Below, piece after piece: positions 7,305 to 15,701 of a DNA stretch of 64,000 nt. A program made the position numbers and the translations under genes. Within the stretch, counting starts at the first letter, position 1, and the number at the start of each line of letters is the position of its first letter. The DNA comes from CAYLZO01 sp964387775 (GTDB taxonomy: Bacteria; Chloroflexota; Anaerolineae; JAAYZQ01), in assembly GCA_964387775.1 (NCBI GenBank), contig CAYLZO010000002.1:1-64000 (forward strand). Reading direction: 5' to 3'. The notes below the pieces were generated by a model, which saw only the letters and a list, made by a program, of their open reading frames with translations, was not told the DNA's origin and did no database searches.

Positions 7305-8641
7305 CATCCCACGATTTCCCGACTTTTCCTCAAGGTTTTTTCCTCGGGGCGGCCACGGCCGCCTATCAGATCGAGGGTGCCGTTCGGGAGGACGGCCGGG
7401 GCGAGTCGATCTGGGATCGGTTCAGCCACACCCCGGGCAAGACCCACCAGGGCCAGACGGGCGACGTGGCCAGTGACCACTACCACCGCTGGCGCGAGGA
7501 CGTGGGGCTGATGGCCCAACTGGAGCTCCGAGCCTACCGTTTTAGCGTCGCCTGGCCGCGCGTCTTGCCCCTGGGCACGGGCTCGATCAATCCCGCCGGG
7601 CTCGACTTTTACGACCGGCTGGTGGACGCGCTGCTGGAGGCGGGCATCGAGCCCTTTCTCACGCTCTACCACTGGGATCTGCCCCAGGCCCTGGAGGACG
7701 CCGGCGGCTGGCCCAACCGCGACGTGGTGGGCTATTTCGCCGACTATACCGCTGCCGTCGTCGGCCGCCTCGGCGACCGGGTGAAGTACTGGATGACGCT
7801 GAACGAGCCGTGGGTCTTTGCCTTCGTCGGGTACTACTATGGCCGGCACGCGCCCGGATTGACCGATCTCCCGGCCGCGCTCCAGGCGGCACACCACGCC
7901 CTGGTGGCTCACGGCCAGGCCGCCGACGTCATCCGCGACCAGGCCCGCGCCGACGCCCAGGTGGGGATCGCCCTCAATCTCAGCCCCGTCGAGCCGGCCA
8001 GCGACCGCCAGGCGGACCTGGACGCGGCCCGGCGCTTCGACGGCTACCTGAATCGCTGGTTCCTCGATCCCCTCTTTGAGGGCCGCTATCCCGACGACCT
8101 CCTCGACTATTGGGGGGGGCGGGCACCGGGCGTGGAGGCGGACGACCTGGCGGGCCTGCCTGACCGCCTCGACTTCCTGGGCATCAACTACTACTTTCGG
8201 ACGATCATCCGGGCCGGAGAGGACGGGCCGGTGGCGACTGAGGCTTACAAGCCGGAGGGGGCCCGGTACACCGAGATGGACTGGGAGGTCTATCCCAATG
8301 GCTTCTACCAACTCCTCGTGCGCCTCCAGCGGGACTATGAGCCCGCCGCTGTGTACGTCACCGAAAATGGGGCGGCCTTTGACGACGTGCTCCAGCCCGG
8401 CGGCGTGGTGGACGATCCAGAGCGGCTCGAATACTTGCAGGGCCATCTGTTCGCCACTCGCCAGGCGTTGGACGCAGGCGTGCCGCTCCGCGGCTACTTT
8501 GTCTGGTCGCTCCTGGACAACTTTGAGTGGGCCTTTGGCTACAGCAAGCGGTTCGGCATCGTCTACGTGGACTATGCTACGCAGGCGAGGTTCGTCAAGG
8601 AGAGTGGACACTGGTACCGGCGCGTGATTCGGGGCCAGTGA
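7301..8641 (+). CDS. bglA: GH1 family beta-glucosidase
   Basis: A canonical family-1 beta-glucosidase of 446 residues, cytoplasmic. Acid/base Glu169 sits in MTLNEPW and the nucleophile Glu355 in YVTENGAAF. The aglycone/glycone residues HWDLP (124-128) and NYYFR (296-300) are conserved, as is the C-terminal WSLLDNFEWAFGYSKRFG. The GTG start at 7301 overlaps the TGA of the inositol monophosphatase gene, with AAAGGAA upstream. A longer frame back to 7157 lies inside that gene and is not used. It is much closer to standard bacterial BglA/BglB enzymes than the GH1 at 3494-4843. Confidence 0.95.
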   Translation: MTSHDFPTFPQGFFLGAATAAYQIEGAVREDGRGESIWDRFSHTPGKTHQGQTGDVASDHYHRWREDVGLMAQLELRAYRFSVAWPRVLPLGTGSINPAGLDFYDRLVDALLEAGIEPFLTLYHWDLPQALEDAGGWPNRDVVGYFADYTAAVVGRLGDRVKYWMTLNEPWVFAFVGYYYGRHAPGLTDLPAALQAAHHALVAHGQAADVIRDQARADAQVGIALNLSPVEPASDRQADLDAARRFDGYLNRWFLDPLFEGRYPDDLLDYWGGRAPGVEADDLAGLPDRLDFLGINYYFRTIIRAGEDGPVATEAYKPEGARYTEMDWEVYPNGFYQLLVRLQRDYEPAAVYVTENGAAFDDVLQPGGVVDDPERLEYLQGHLFATRQALDAGVPLRGYFVWSLLDNFEWAFGYSKRFGIVYVDYATQARFVKESGHWYRRVIRGQ

Positions 8642-8651
8642 CCTCAGTGCC

Positions 8652-9230
8652 CTATTCGTTGAAAACCAGGCTGAGGAAGCGGTGGAGGATGCGGGCCGTC
8701 AGCCCCCAGATGGTGTGCGAGCCGTAATCCCAAAAGAGAACCTCGTGGGGGCGTCCCTCGTGCTCCCAATATTCCACGCGCAGGTGTTTGGGTTCAAGCA
8801 AAAAATCGAGAGGCAGCTCCACCACGCCGTCGACTTCGTGGGGATTCAGCCGGTAGTCAAAGGGGTGGGGAACCACGCCGACAAAGGGCGTCACGACAAA
8901 GTCGCTGATGGTCGGAAAATCGTCCAGGACGCCCAACACTTTCACACGCTCCGGGGGAATGCCGATCTCTTCGTGGGTTTCGCGCAGGGCCGTCTCCTGG
9001 AGGGAGGCGTCCTGGGGCTCGCAGGCGCCACCGGGGAGGGAGATCTGCCCCTTGTGATGTTCCACGTTCTGGGTCCGCTGGGTGACGAGGACGTGCCACA
9101 CGCCTGCCTTGCGCAACAGAGGGATGAGCACCGCCGCGCAGGTCAACGAAGGATCGGCCAGAACGCCTCGCTCTTGCCCGGCGAGGACGCGGCGGACGTG
9201 GCCCTTGAACGCTTCGGGATCGCGGTTCAC
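8652..9230 (-). CDS. nudL: NUDIX hydrolase, CoA-pyrophosphatase type
   Basis: A 192-residue NUDIX hydrolase predicted to cleave coenzyme A or related CoA derivatives to phosphopantetheine and 3',5'-ADP. The family-specific motif of NudL/Nudt7 proteins is visible (TQRTQNVEHHKGQISLPGG), followed directly by a NUDIX box with one extra residue, ending ALRETHEEIGIP. GTG 9230 is chosen as the start because it overlaps the TGA of the upstream phosphatase gene (GTGA); a longer frame runs back into that gene. It is the last gene of the rsbV-rsbW-rsbU unit, with no obvious functional link to it. Confidence 0.88.
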   Translation of the reverse strand: MNRDPEAFKGHVRRVLAGQERGVLADPSLTCAAVLIPLLRKAGVWHVLVTQRTQNVEHHKGQISLPGGACEPQDASLQETALRETHEEIGIPPERVKVLGVLDDFPTISDFVVTPFVGVVPHPFDYRLNPHEVDGVVELPLDFLLEPKHLRVEYWEHEGRPHEVLFWDYGSHTIWGLTARILHRFLSLVFNE

Positions 9231-12200
9231 GTGGGGCTGCGCCTGACCGCGACCAGCGTAAAATCGTCGAACCGGGGGGCGTTGCCGACGAAATCGCCGA
9301 TGACATGCTCGATGGTCTGGGCCAACTCCTCCGCCGTCTGCTGCCAATGGGCGCTGACCAGTTCCCTGAATCGCTCGCGCCCAAACATCTCCCCCTCGGC
9401 ATCCGACGCCTCCACGACCCCGTCGGTGTAGAGGATCAGTAGGTCGCCGGGGTCCAGGTTCACATAGTGCTCGTCAAATTCTACGTCTGGCAGTACGCCC
9501 AGGGCCATGCCGTCCCGCCGCAGCTCCTCCGCCGTGCCGTTGGCGGCGCGGACGAGCAGAGGCGGCATGTGCCCGGCGTTGACAAAGCGCACCTCGCCCG
9601 AGTTTGGCTGAAGAATGGCGTAGAAAAGGGTGACGAACAGGGTAGACCGGGCGTCGGCCAGGATCAGGTTGTTGGCCTGGGCGACGGCCGTCGCCGGGGG
9701 ACGCCCGTCAATGGCCATGGTCCGCACCAACGTGCGTGAGAGGGCCATGAACAAGGCGGCCGGCACCCCCTTGTCCGCCACATCGGCGATGACCACGCCC
9801 GTCCGGCCCGGGCCGTCGCTGCCCCCGTCGGCAGGGAGGGGGATAAAGTCGTAAAAGTCGCCGCTGACCTGCCGCGCCGCGCGCCAGACGGTGGCCAGCT
9901 CCCAGCCGGGCACGTGGGGGCAGCATTCGGGCAGGAAGCTGGTCTGGATGCGCCGGGCCACGTCCAATTCCTGGCGCAATCGCTGCTGTTCGGCGGCCTC
10001 TTGGAGCAACCGGTCGTTTTCGATGGCGATGGCCGCCTGGCCCGCGATCCCGGTCAGAATGTCGAGCCAGCGCTGGCTGATGCGCTGGGCCGGCCCGGTA
10101 TAGTCCACGGTCATCATGCCCAGCAACTCGCCCTTGCTGACCAGGGGAAAGGCCAGCACCGAACCCTCTCCCAGGATCTGAGCGCTTGCCTCTGTTTCGG
10201 ACGTCTCTCCCAGGGGCACAAAGGCGACGTCCTGGCGCAACGCCTGGGTCAGGGGATGATCGCCGGGAAAGCGCAGGCCCCAGAAGGCTCGTTGATCTTT
10301 GCCCTCCAGGCCATAGTCGCGGTAGGGCAGGAAGGCGTCGGCACTCAGGTCCCACAAAAAGACGGTGCAAGCCTCGACGCCGGCCAGCAGGGGCGTGATG
10401 CGCACCAGCGTCTCCAGGGCTTCCTCCAGGTCGGCGGCGCGGCTGACGGCTTCGGCCACCTGCACCAGGGCCATCGAGACGTAGGCCTCTTCTTGCTGGG
10501 CCTGCAACAGCCGGGCGCTCTGGATGACCATCGCCGCCTGGTTGGCGATGCCCGTCAGCATCTCGACCGTCCGCTCGCTAAAATGGTGGGGCTGCCCCGC
10601 ATAGTCGACCATCATGACCCCCAGCAGCTCGCCCTGAGCCAGGAGGGGCAGCAGGGCCATCTCCTGAATGTCAAAGGTCTCGGCCAGCTCGGGTGGGATG
10701 AGGCCCGCCTCGTCCTCGGCCTGGACGACGACGGGCACCTTCTCCGAGCAGAGTCGCGCTATTGCGGGGATCGCCTCGGGCGCGAACCAGGTATTCTCGT
10801 AGGCGCTGCGGAGCTCCGGGCGGAGGCCGTGGGTTTGGGCGGGCACGAAGGACTCCAGGTCCGTGTCCCAAAGCAAAATGGCGCAGCGGTCCACGCCGGC
10901 CAGGATGGGCGTCAGGCGCACGATAGTGGTCAGCACGGCGTCAATGTCCGCGACGTAGCTCATCGACTCGGCCACCTGGAGCAGGGCGGTGGAGAGCCAG
11001 GCCTGCTGCCGCTCGGCCTCGTAGAGCTGGGCTTCCTGGATGGCGATGGCGATCTGGTCGCCCAGGGTCTCCAGGATAAAGAGGTCGTCGTCGCCAAAGG
11101 CATTGGCCTCCCTGCTCTGCACGTCGAGCACGCCCACCAGCCGGTCCTCGAGCAGGAGCGGGACGGACATTTCGGACAGGGTCTCTTCCAGCGCTTCGAC
11201 GCAGCGGTAGCGGGTGTCGGTTTCGACGTCGTTGACGATGACGGCCTCGCCGTGGGCGGCGACCCAGCCGATGAGGCCCTCGCCCCAGGCCACGTCAAAG
11301 GCGACGTCGTGGGTTCCGGCGCTGGCGCTGGCCTCAAAATTCACCACCTGGCGCTCGGGGTCGGCGGTAAAGATGGCGATGTGATAGTAGCCGAAATTCT
11401 CGCGCACCAGGTGGACGATCCGTTCAAAGAGTTCGTCCAGTTCCAGCGTGGCGGTCACCTGGCGGCTGACTTGGCTGATGGTCTCCAGTTGGCGGGCGCG
11501 CCGGCGCTCCTGGTTGTAGAGCTGGGCTTTCTGGATGGCGACGGCTGCCTGGTTGGCCATGGCCGACAGCACGCGCAGGTCGCTCTCGCCGTAGGCGCTC
11601 CGCTGGAAGGATTGGATCGACATGGTGCCGATGACGGTTTCGCCGGCGATGAGCGGCACAAAGAGGGCGGAATGGGGCGGCCGTTCCGAGACGTAGGCGG
11701 GCTGGGCCGGCAGCGACTCCAATTCCCTCTCAAAGTCACGGACCAGGATCGGCTGCTTCGATTCCCGCAGCCAGTTAACCAGTCCGACACCGGGGGCGAG
11801 ACGAAAGGAGCGCCTCGGTTCTGGCTGTCCCTCGCGGACCCAGAGCCGGATGTCATAGTCGTCGCCCTCGAAAAAGCCCAGGTGAAAGATGGTCGTGTCC
11901 ACGATGCGGCGGGCGTGTTCGTACATGAGCTGGCAGAGCTCGTCGATGTCCCACTGGGCCTGGACGATGGCCCGGCCCACCTGCTCGATGGTGGTCAGCT
12001 CGGCGACCCGTTGGGTCAAGGCGGTGCGGGTATCGGCCCAGCGCTGGGTCAGGAGCGCGACGGCGACGATGGCCAGCGCCAGCAGAACGAAGGGCAGCCC
12101 GCCGAGTTCGGTGTAGGCCAGGGCAACGACGAGGCTAAGGGGCAGGGGCAGCAGCTCGATGAGCAGGGCGGTAGGGATGGCGTCCTGCACAAAGGTTCGC

Positions 12201-12790
12201 AGGCGCGACAACCCGCCGTCCAGGTAGTCAAAGAAGCCCCAGCCGACGTGATCCAGGGTGAACCACAGGAGGCAGACGGTAGCCAGGGCCAGGGCGGTCT
12301 GCCCGTTGGCGCCCGTCGCGCCGCCGACGGGCAACCGTCCGTTGAGGACCGCGAACAGCCAGCCGCCCAGCAGGGCCATCGAGGCCTTGAGCCCGGCGTT
12401 AAAGAGGGGCACTTCGATGAGGTGCCGCCGGGTCAGCCTGCGGTGGCGCAAGGCGTTCAGCTCCAGATAGGTCAGCCCGCTCCAGGCGGCGACGGCCGCG
12501 CCCCCGGCCGGTCCCAGGGCAAAGACGGCGGCCAGGTCGATGACGCCGGCCAGGCTGTGGACGATGGGTGAGCCCAGGTGAAAGCTGGATCGCTGAACGA
12601 GGAAGGAGAGGATGACAAAGAGAAGGATAGAGGGCCAGGAGGGGAGCTGGGGGGCGGTCACGAGTCGGTAGCCCAGGATGCTCAATCCGGCCAGGCCGAC
12701 GACCACGCTGTAGAACAGGGCGAGCCAGGGATGGCCCGTCGGTGACGTGCGACCTGCCTGGTTCAGCGGTGCAGGGTTCCTATTCGCCAC
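9227..12790 (-). CDS. rsbU: Membrane-anchored multi-GAF PP2C (SpoIIE/RsbU-type) phosphatase
   Basis: A 1,187-residue sensor phosphatase expected to dephosphorylate the STAS antagonist encoded two genes upstream. Residues 25-255 hold about seven membrane segments. Four GAF domains follow (about 270-425, 440-600, 610-770 and 785-945), each ending in an NQAA-x-AI-x-x-A helix. The SpoIIE/PP2C domain spans about 955-1187, with metal-binding motifs GDFYD and IADVADKGVPAALFM and the late YTDGVVEA. There is no obvious RsbT-binding N-terminus like that of Bacillus RsbU, so its inputs are membrane and GAF signals. The GTG start overlaps the rsbW-like gene by 11 bp. Confidence 0.9.
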   Translation of the reverse strand: MANRNPAPLNQAGRTSPTGHPWLALFYSVVVGLAGLSILGYRLVTAPQLPSWPSILLFVILSFLVQRSSFHLGSPIVHSLAGVIDLAAVFALGPAGGAAVAAWSGLTYLELNALRHRRLTRRHLIEVPLFNAGLKASMALLGGWLFAVLNGRLPVGGATGANGQTALALATVCLLWFTLDHVGWGFFDYLDGGLSRLRTFVQDAIPTALLIELLPLPLSLVVALAYTELGGLPFVLLALAIVAVALLTQRWADTRTALTQRVAELTTIEQVGRAIVQAQWDIDELCQLMYEHARRIVDTTIFHLGFFEGDDYDIRLWVREGQPEPRRSFRLAPGVGLVNWLRESKQPILVRDFERELESLPAQPAYVSERPPHSALFVPLIAGETVIGTMSIQSFQRSAYGESDLRVLSAMANQAAVAIQKAQLYNQERRRARQLETISQVSRQVTATLELDELFERIVHLVRENFGYYHIAIFTADPERQVVNFEASASAGTHDVAFDVAWGEGLIGWVAAHGEAVIVNDVETDTRYRCVEALEETLSEMSVPLLLEDRLVGVLDVQSREANAFGDDDLFILETLGDQIAIAIQEAQLYEAERQQAWLSTALLQVAESMSYVADIDAVLTTIVRLTPILAGVDRCAILLWDTDLESFVPAQTHGLRPELRSAYENTWFAPEAIPAIARLCSEKVPVVVQAEDEAGLIPPELAETFDIQEMALLPLLAQGELLGVMMVDYAGQPHHFSERTVEMLTGIANQAAMVIQSARLLQAQQEEAYVSMALVQVAEAVSRAADLEEALETLVRITPLLAGVEACTVFLWDLSADAFLPYRDYGLEGKDQRAFWGLRFPGDHPLTQALRQDVAFVPLGETSETEASAQILGEGSVLAFPLVSKGELLGMMTVDYTGPAQRISQRWLDILTGIAGQAAIAIENDRLLQEAAEQQRLRQELDVARRIQTSFLPECCPHVPGWELATVWRAARQVSGDFYDFIPLPADGGSDGPGRTGVVIADVADKGVPAALFMALSRTLVRTMAIDGRPPATAVAQANNLILADARSTLFVTLFYAILQPNSGEVRFVNAGHMPPLLVRAANGTAEELRRDGMALGVLPDVEFDEHYVNLDPGDLLILYTDGVVEASDAEGEMFGRERFRELVSAHWQQTAEELAQTIEHVIGDFVGNAPRFDDFTLVAVRRSPT

Positions 12791-13208
12791 GCGGCAACCT
12801 CTTGACCATGGTCAGTTCGTTGCCTTCCTCGGGGTCGAAGGAAAAGCGGACCTCGTCCATGAACTTTCGGATCAAAAAGAGCCCCAGGCCGCCCAGGGAG
12901 CGCTCCTCCAGGGGAGCGTCCACGTCGGGCTTGGGCACGTCCTCCGGTTCAAAGCTCCGGCCCCAATTACGAACGCGCATGACGAACTTTTTGTCACCGA
13001 GGTGACAGCTGACTTCCATATCGCCCGGCTCCATGTCGCGGTAGGCGTGGTGGACGACGTTGGCGCAGGCTTCGTCCACGGCGAGCTCGATCTGGTGTAG
13101 AGTCCGCTCACTGAAACCGGCCCGCTGGGCCGCCTCGCGCACGCAGGCCATGGCGCGGGGCACGTTTTCCAAAACGGCTTTCATTCTGAACTTGGCGATC
13201 TGTTCCAT
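12780..13208 (-). CDS. rsbW: RsbW-type anti-sigma factor / serine-protein kinase
   Basis: A 142-residue GHKL-fold kinase that phosphorylates its STAS antagonist and, in the classical system, binds a sigma factor. Motifs visible are the N-box region IELAVDEACANVVHHAYRD and the C-terminal GGLGLFLIRKFMDEV, typical of RsbW/SpoIIAB-like HATPase_c_2 proteins. It lies between the STAS gene and the PP2C gene, the standard partner-switch order. No sigma factor gene follows, so the final target is either elsewhere or not a sigma factor. Confidence 0.9.
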   Translation of the reverse strand: MEQIAKFRMKAVLENVPRAMACVREAAQRAGFSERTLHQIELAVDEACANVVHHAYRDMEPGDMEVSCHLGDKKFVMRVRNWGRSFEPEDVPKPDVDAPLEERSLGGLGLFLIRKFMDEVRFSFDPEEGNELTMVKRLPRGE

Positions 13209-13226
13209 CGAATCCCCAGGTAATCA

Positions 13227-13246
13227 AGCCGGTGGGTTCACCGGCT
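13227..13246 (-). other. Short hairpin between the rsbV and rsbW genes
   Basis: AGCCGGTG and CACCGGCT form a perfect 8-bp stem with a 4-base loop. No T-run follows on the minus strand, so it is more likely an RNA-processing or stability element in the 137-base intercistronic region than a terminator. Nothing else is visible between 13209 and 13345. Confidence 0.35.
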
Positions 13247-13345
13247 CTATTACGAATTTTCCCGGGAGGGTGACACGAACAAGACCGCCTCGCATCCCCA
13301 GGGAATTGTGGCGGCCTTGTCCTGTGCCTGTGCCTGTGGTGGGTG

Positions 13346-13684
13346 CTAAAAGCTTCCGACGGCGTGCACGTCCTCGTCGTAGAACTTGAACAGGCGATCA
13401 AACCCCACGAGGTCAAAGCTCTCTTTTAGTTTGGGCGTGATCTCGGAGATGACGACGTCCCCGCTCGGAATCGCCTTGCGGACCTTCATCTGAGCCGAGA
13501 GGAGTGCTTTGAGCCCGGCGCTGCTAATGTAGGGTGCGTCGGCCAGGTTCACGACGATGTTCTTCTGGCCTGCCTGGATCAGGCCCAGCAGGACCTTTTC
13601 CAATTCTGGAGCGGTGGTGCTGTCAATCCGGCCCGAGACGGTGACCAACTCACAGCGCTTCATGGCCTCGGTCTTGATCTCCAT
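13346..13684 (-). CDS. rsbV: RsbV-type anti-anti-sigma factor (STAS domain)
   Basis: A single STAS domain of 112 residues. In its unphosphorylated form it should bind the RsbW kinase and release the kinase's target. The phosphorylatable serine lies in the conserved YISSAGLKALL motif, and the first strand (CELVTVSGRID) and TTAPELEKVL helix are typical. ATG 13684 is chosen, with AGGAGGT 7 bases upstream; the longer open frame to 13939 includes a promoter and repeat and is not coding. It heads the rsbV-rsbW-rsbU-nudL operon from a promoter at 13740-13768. Confidence 0.92.
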   Translation of the reverse strand: MEIKTEAMKRCELVTVSGRIDSTTAPELEKVLLGLIQAGQKNIVVNLADAPYISSAGLKALLSAQMKVRKAIPSGDVVISEITPKLKESFDLVGFDRLFKFYDEDVHAVGSF

Positions 13685-13739
13685 GGTTCGACCTCCTGTC
13701 TGATTGAGTTTCGGAGCGTTGGCTTGAGCAACGTTGGGC

Positions 13740-13768
13740 ATTGTACCACAGTTACTTGCAGAGAGCAA
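13740..13768 (-). promoter_or_regulatory. Promoter of the rsbV-rsbW-rsbU operon
   Basis: On the minus strand, TTGCTC (13768-13763) and TACAAT (13745-13740) are spaced by 17 bases, giving a start site near 13733, about 50 bases before the rsbV ATG. The -35 box lies inside a direct repeat. Confidence 0.5.
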
Positions 13769-13786
13769 ACGTGCAGAGAGCAAACG
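13758..13786. repeat. Direct repeat over the rsbV promoter, possible operator
   Basis: GCAGAGAGCAAACG occurs twice, at 13758-13771 and 13773-13786, 15 bp apart, covering and flanking the -35 box. The near-1.5-turn spacing could suit a regulator, but it may be chance duplication. Confidence 0.4.
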
Positions 13787-13902
13787 AGCGGGATTTCGTA
13801 TCTTCCTGCCGTGGCCAACAGGATGATTTGCATTGTCCCACCGCAAGGCGGCAGGGCTGGTTGGCTGACAAAACTCTATTCGGCTTCTTGGCGGCAGGGA
13901 CA

Positions 13903-13966
13903 GGACGCAGATTAGCGCAGATTCTTTGTGCTTTTTCATCTGCGTTTATCTGCGAAATCTGCGTCC
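13903..13966. repeat. Inverted repeat built of CGCAGAT units
   Basis: The left arm from 13903 reads GGACGCAGATTAGCGCAGATT. The right arm ending at 13966 is its near reverse complement, made of three ATCTGCG units. The loop is about 15 bases. A related element with CACAGAT units lies at 63519-63602. The surrounding stretch 13787-14042 holds no gene. Confidence 0.7.
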
Positions 13967-14042
13967 AGAGAGATCTGTCAGTCAACCAGGGCGGCAGGGT
14001 CTCCAGCGCGAAGGATTCTATAAAACTTCTTTGCGTCAAGAT

Positions 14043-15497
14043 CTAGGGGATTGTTCCACCCGTCTCGGTTGCCAGGCGCACGGCGGTCATCGCCAGGCCC
14101 AGGTAGAGCCAAAAGATCGAGACTGAGTGGGGAAAGTTTAGGTTAAAGAAATAGTGGTCGAGGACGCCGCCCACCAGGATGCCCGCCACCGCAGCCGTCA
14201 GCCCCAGCAGGATGGCTTCCAGGCCGGCGCGCTGACGGACCTGGGGCCAGGCCCGCCACACGTGCCAGAAAAAGAGGCCGATGGTGAGGAGAAAGACGGC
14301 CAGGCCGATGAGTCCCATTTCCTCAGCCATGAGGAGGTAGACGCTAGAAACGCCGATGTAGAGGCTGGTCTCCGGCGTGGACACGAACCCGACCCCGATC
14401 CACGGGTGGCGGCTGATCAGCGCAAAGGCATCCTTGTATTCGCCCAGGCGCATCTGGGTTGCCAGGTCCTGGGTGCGGATGCCCTCCACAAAGTGCTGGA
14501 CATAATCCTGAGCCTGGGGCAGGAGGAGCAGGAGGGCCGCGCCCACCACGAGGGCAGGGATGAGCTTCCGGTACTTGACCAGGGCCAACACGCCCAGGCC
14601 CACCGCCAGGCCGGCCATCGAGCCCCGGGAGTAGGTGAGGTAGAGGCAGAAGGCGTCGATCACAAACATGGCGGCCAAAAGGCGGCGCGAGAGAAGGGGC
14701 TCGCGGGCAAAGAGCTGGGCGCCCGTCAGGGTGGTGATGAGGATGAGCAGGCCGCCTAGCACGTTGGGGTCGGTGGAGGTCGAGATGGCGCGCAGGGGCA
14801 GGTCGGGATTGTCCTCGACGTAGCGCAGCACGCCCGGCCCGGAGGGATAGCCCACCCGCCCCAGGGCCGAGAGCAGCCGGATGCTCCAGTCGGCGGGCAG
14901 GTAGTAGAGCACCACGCCGATGACGGCAGCGCCGAATCCGGCCAGGAGAAGGGCGGTGACCAGCAGGCGCAATTGCGGGCGGGTCTGCACGGTATTGACC
15001 ACGACGAAAAAGAGCCCAATGCTGAGCAAAAGCTCGACAAAGTGGCGTAGGATGTATTGGTCGAGGTAAGCGTGAGCCAGGCCGGCGATGAACGAGGCGC
15101 AGGCCAGCAGCATAAAGACGACGATGGGCAGGCCCAGGGGTGTGGCGACGAACTGCCCTGCCTTGCCGGTGGCGATGCGCATCAGCCACACGAAATAGAG
15201 GGCGATGAGGGCCAGGTCCAGGAAGGTGGGCGTGAAGCCGATCTTGAAGGGCAGGGCGCCAAAGGGGAGCAGGCAGATCACGCCGGCGACGGCGATGAGG
15301 CTCCACTGGGTGTCGCGCAGCATCAGCAGCCCGCCGGCGAGGGCCACGACCCCCGCCACGGCAAAGAGGGGCGAGAGGATGGCCACGTAAGCGCCGGCCA
15401 GCAGCCCGGCGGCGAGGCAAAATGCAACGACCGCCGCCAGGGCAAAGCGACGGTCACTTTCGACGAATATCCGTTGCAAAGCGGTCACAGTTTCCAA
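14043..15497 (-). CDS. O-antigen ligase / polymerase-like membrane protein
   Basis: A 484-residue integral membrane protein with about 11-12 hydrophobic segments and one large external loop (about residues 210-250, YPSGPGVLRYVEDNPDL). It ends with a repeated pattern (GVGFVSTPETSLYIGVSSVYLLMAEEMGLIG, split here by family convention) characteristic of Wzy_C / O-antigen ligase proteins. Such proteins join or polymerise lipid-linked glycans at the outer face of the membrane. It is separated from the main glycan locus at 50-64 kb. It is a single gene with a tRNA immediately upstream, and the role is inferred from the fold only. Confidence 0.75.
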   Translation of the reverse strand: METVTALQRIFVESDRRFALAAVVAFCLAAGLLAGAYVAILSPLFAVAGVVALAGGLLMLRDTQWSLIAVAGVICLLPFGALPFKIGFTPTFLDLALIALYFVWLMRIATGKAGQFVATPLGLPIVVFMLLACASFIAGLAHAYLDQYILRHFVELLLSIGLFFVVVNTVQTRPQLRLLVTALLLAGFGAAVIGVVLYYLPADWSIRLLSALGRVGYPSGPGVLRYVEDNPDLPLRAISTSTDPNVLGGLLILITTLTGAQLFAREPLLSRRLLAAMFVIDAFCLYLTYSRGSMAGLAVGLGVLALVKYRKLIPALVVGAALLLLLPQAQDYVQHFVEGIRTQDLATQMRLGEYKDAFALISRHPWIGVGFVSTPETSLYIGVSSVYLLMAEEMGLIGLAVFLLTIGLFFWHVWRAWPQVRQRAGLEAILLGLTAAVAGILVGGVLDHYFFNLNFPHSVSIFWLYLGLAMTAVRLATETGGTIP

Positions 15498-15531
15498 TGC
15501 CCGGTTTCCAGTCTACGCTTCAGATGGCCGA

Positions 15532-15628
15532 CGGGAGTGGATGGGAGTCGAACCCACCAGGGCCGCTTCTGCAGCGCCCCTCATACGGTTTTGAAGACCG
15601 CGGAGCCCACCGGGACTCAACCACCCCC
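15532..15628 (-). tRNA. selC: tRNA-Sec (anticodon UCA)
   Basis: A 97-base selenocysteine tRNA. The acceptor stem is 8 bp (GGGGGTGG with CCACTCCC, one G-U pair) and the T-stem 5 bp, giving the 13-bp acceptor/T stack specific to bacterial tRNA-Sec. The D-stem has 6 bp (GAGTCC/GGGCTC) with a 4-base loop. The anticodon arm GCGGT-CTTCAAA-ACCGT places TCA at 15594-15592. The variable arm is long, and the T-loop reads TTCGACT. The discriminator base is G and CCA is not encoded. It decodes UGA with SelB and a SECIS element; no selA, selB, selD or selenoprotein gene is visible in the window. Confidence 0.95.
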
Positions 15629-15701
15629 ACGCGGCTACTAGGATACCCGTTTTCTCTCGATTCGTCAAGAATCTGGTGAGGTGGTGGAGGGAGGGGGACC
15701 G

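Noticed and set aside
9914..12571. A long open frame (885 codons) on the plus strand opposite the rsbU-type gene
   Set aside because: It is the complement of a convincing GAF-PP2C protein; its translation is Gly/Gln/His-rich with no domain, a typical high-GC shadow frame.
13320..13340. Short CCTGTG tandem
   Set aside because: Three imperfect copies only; no function suggested.
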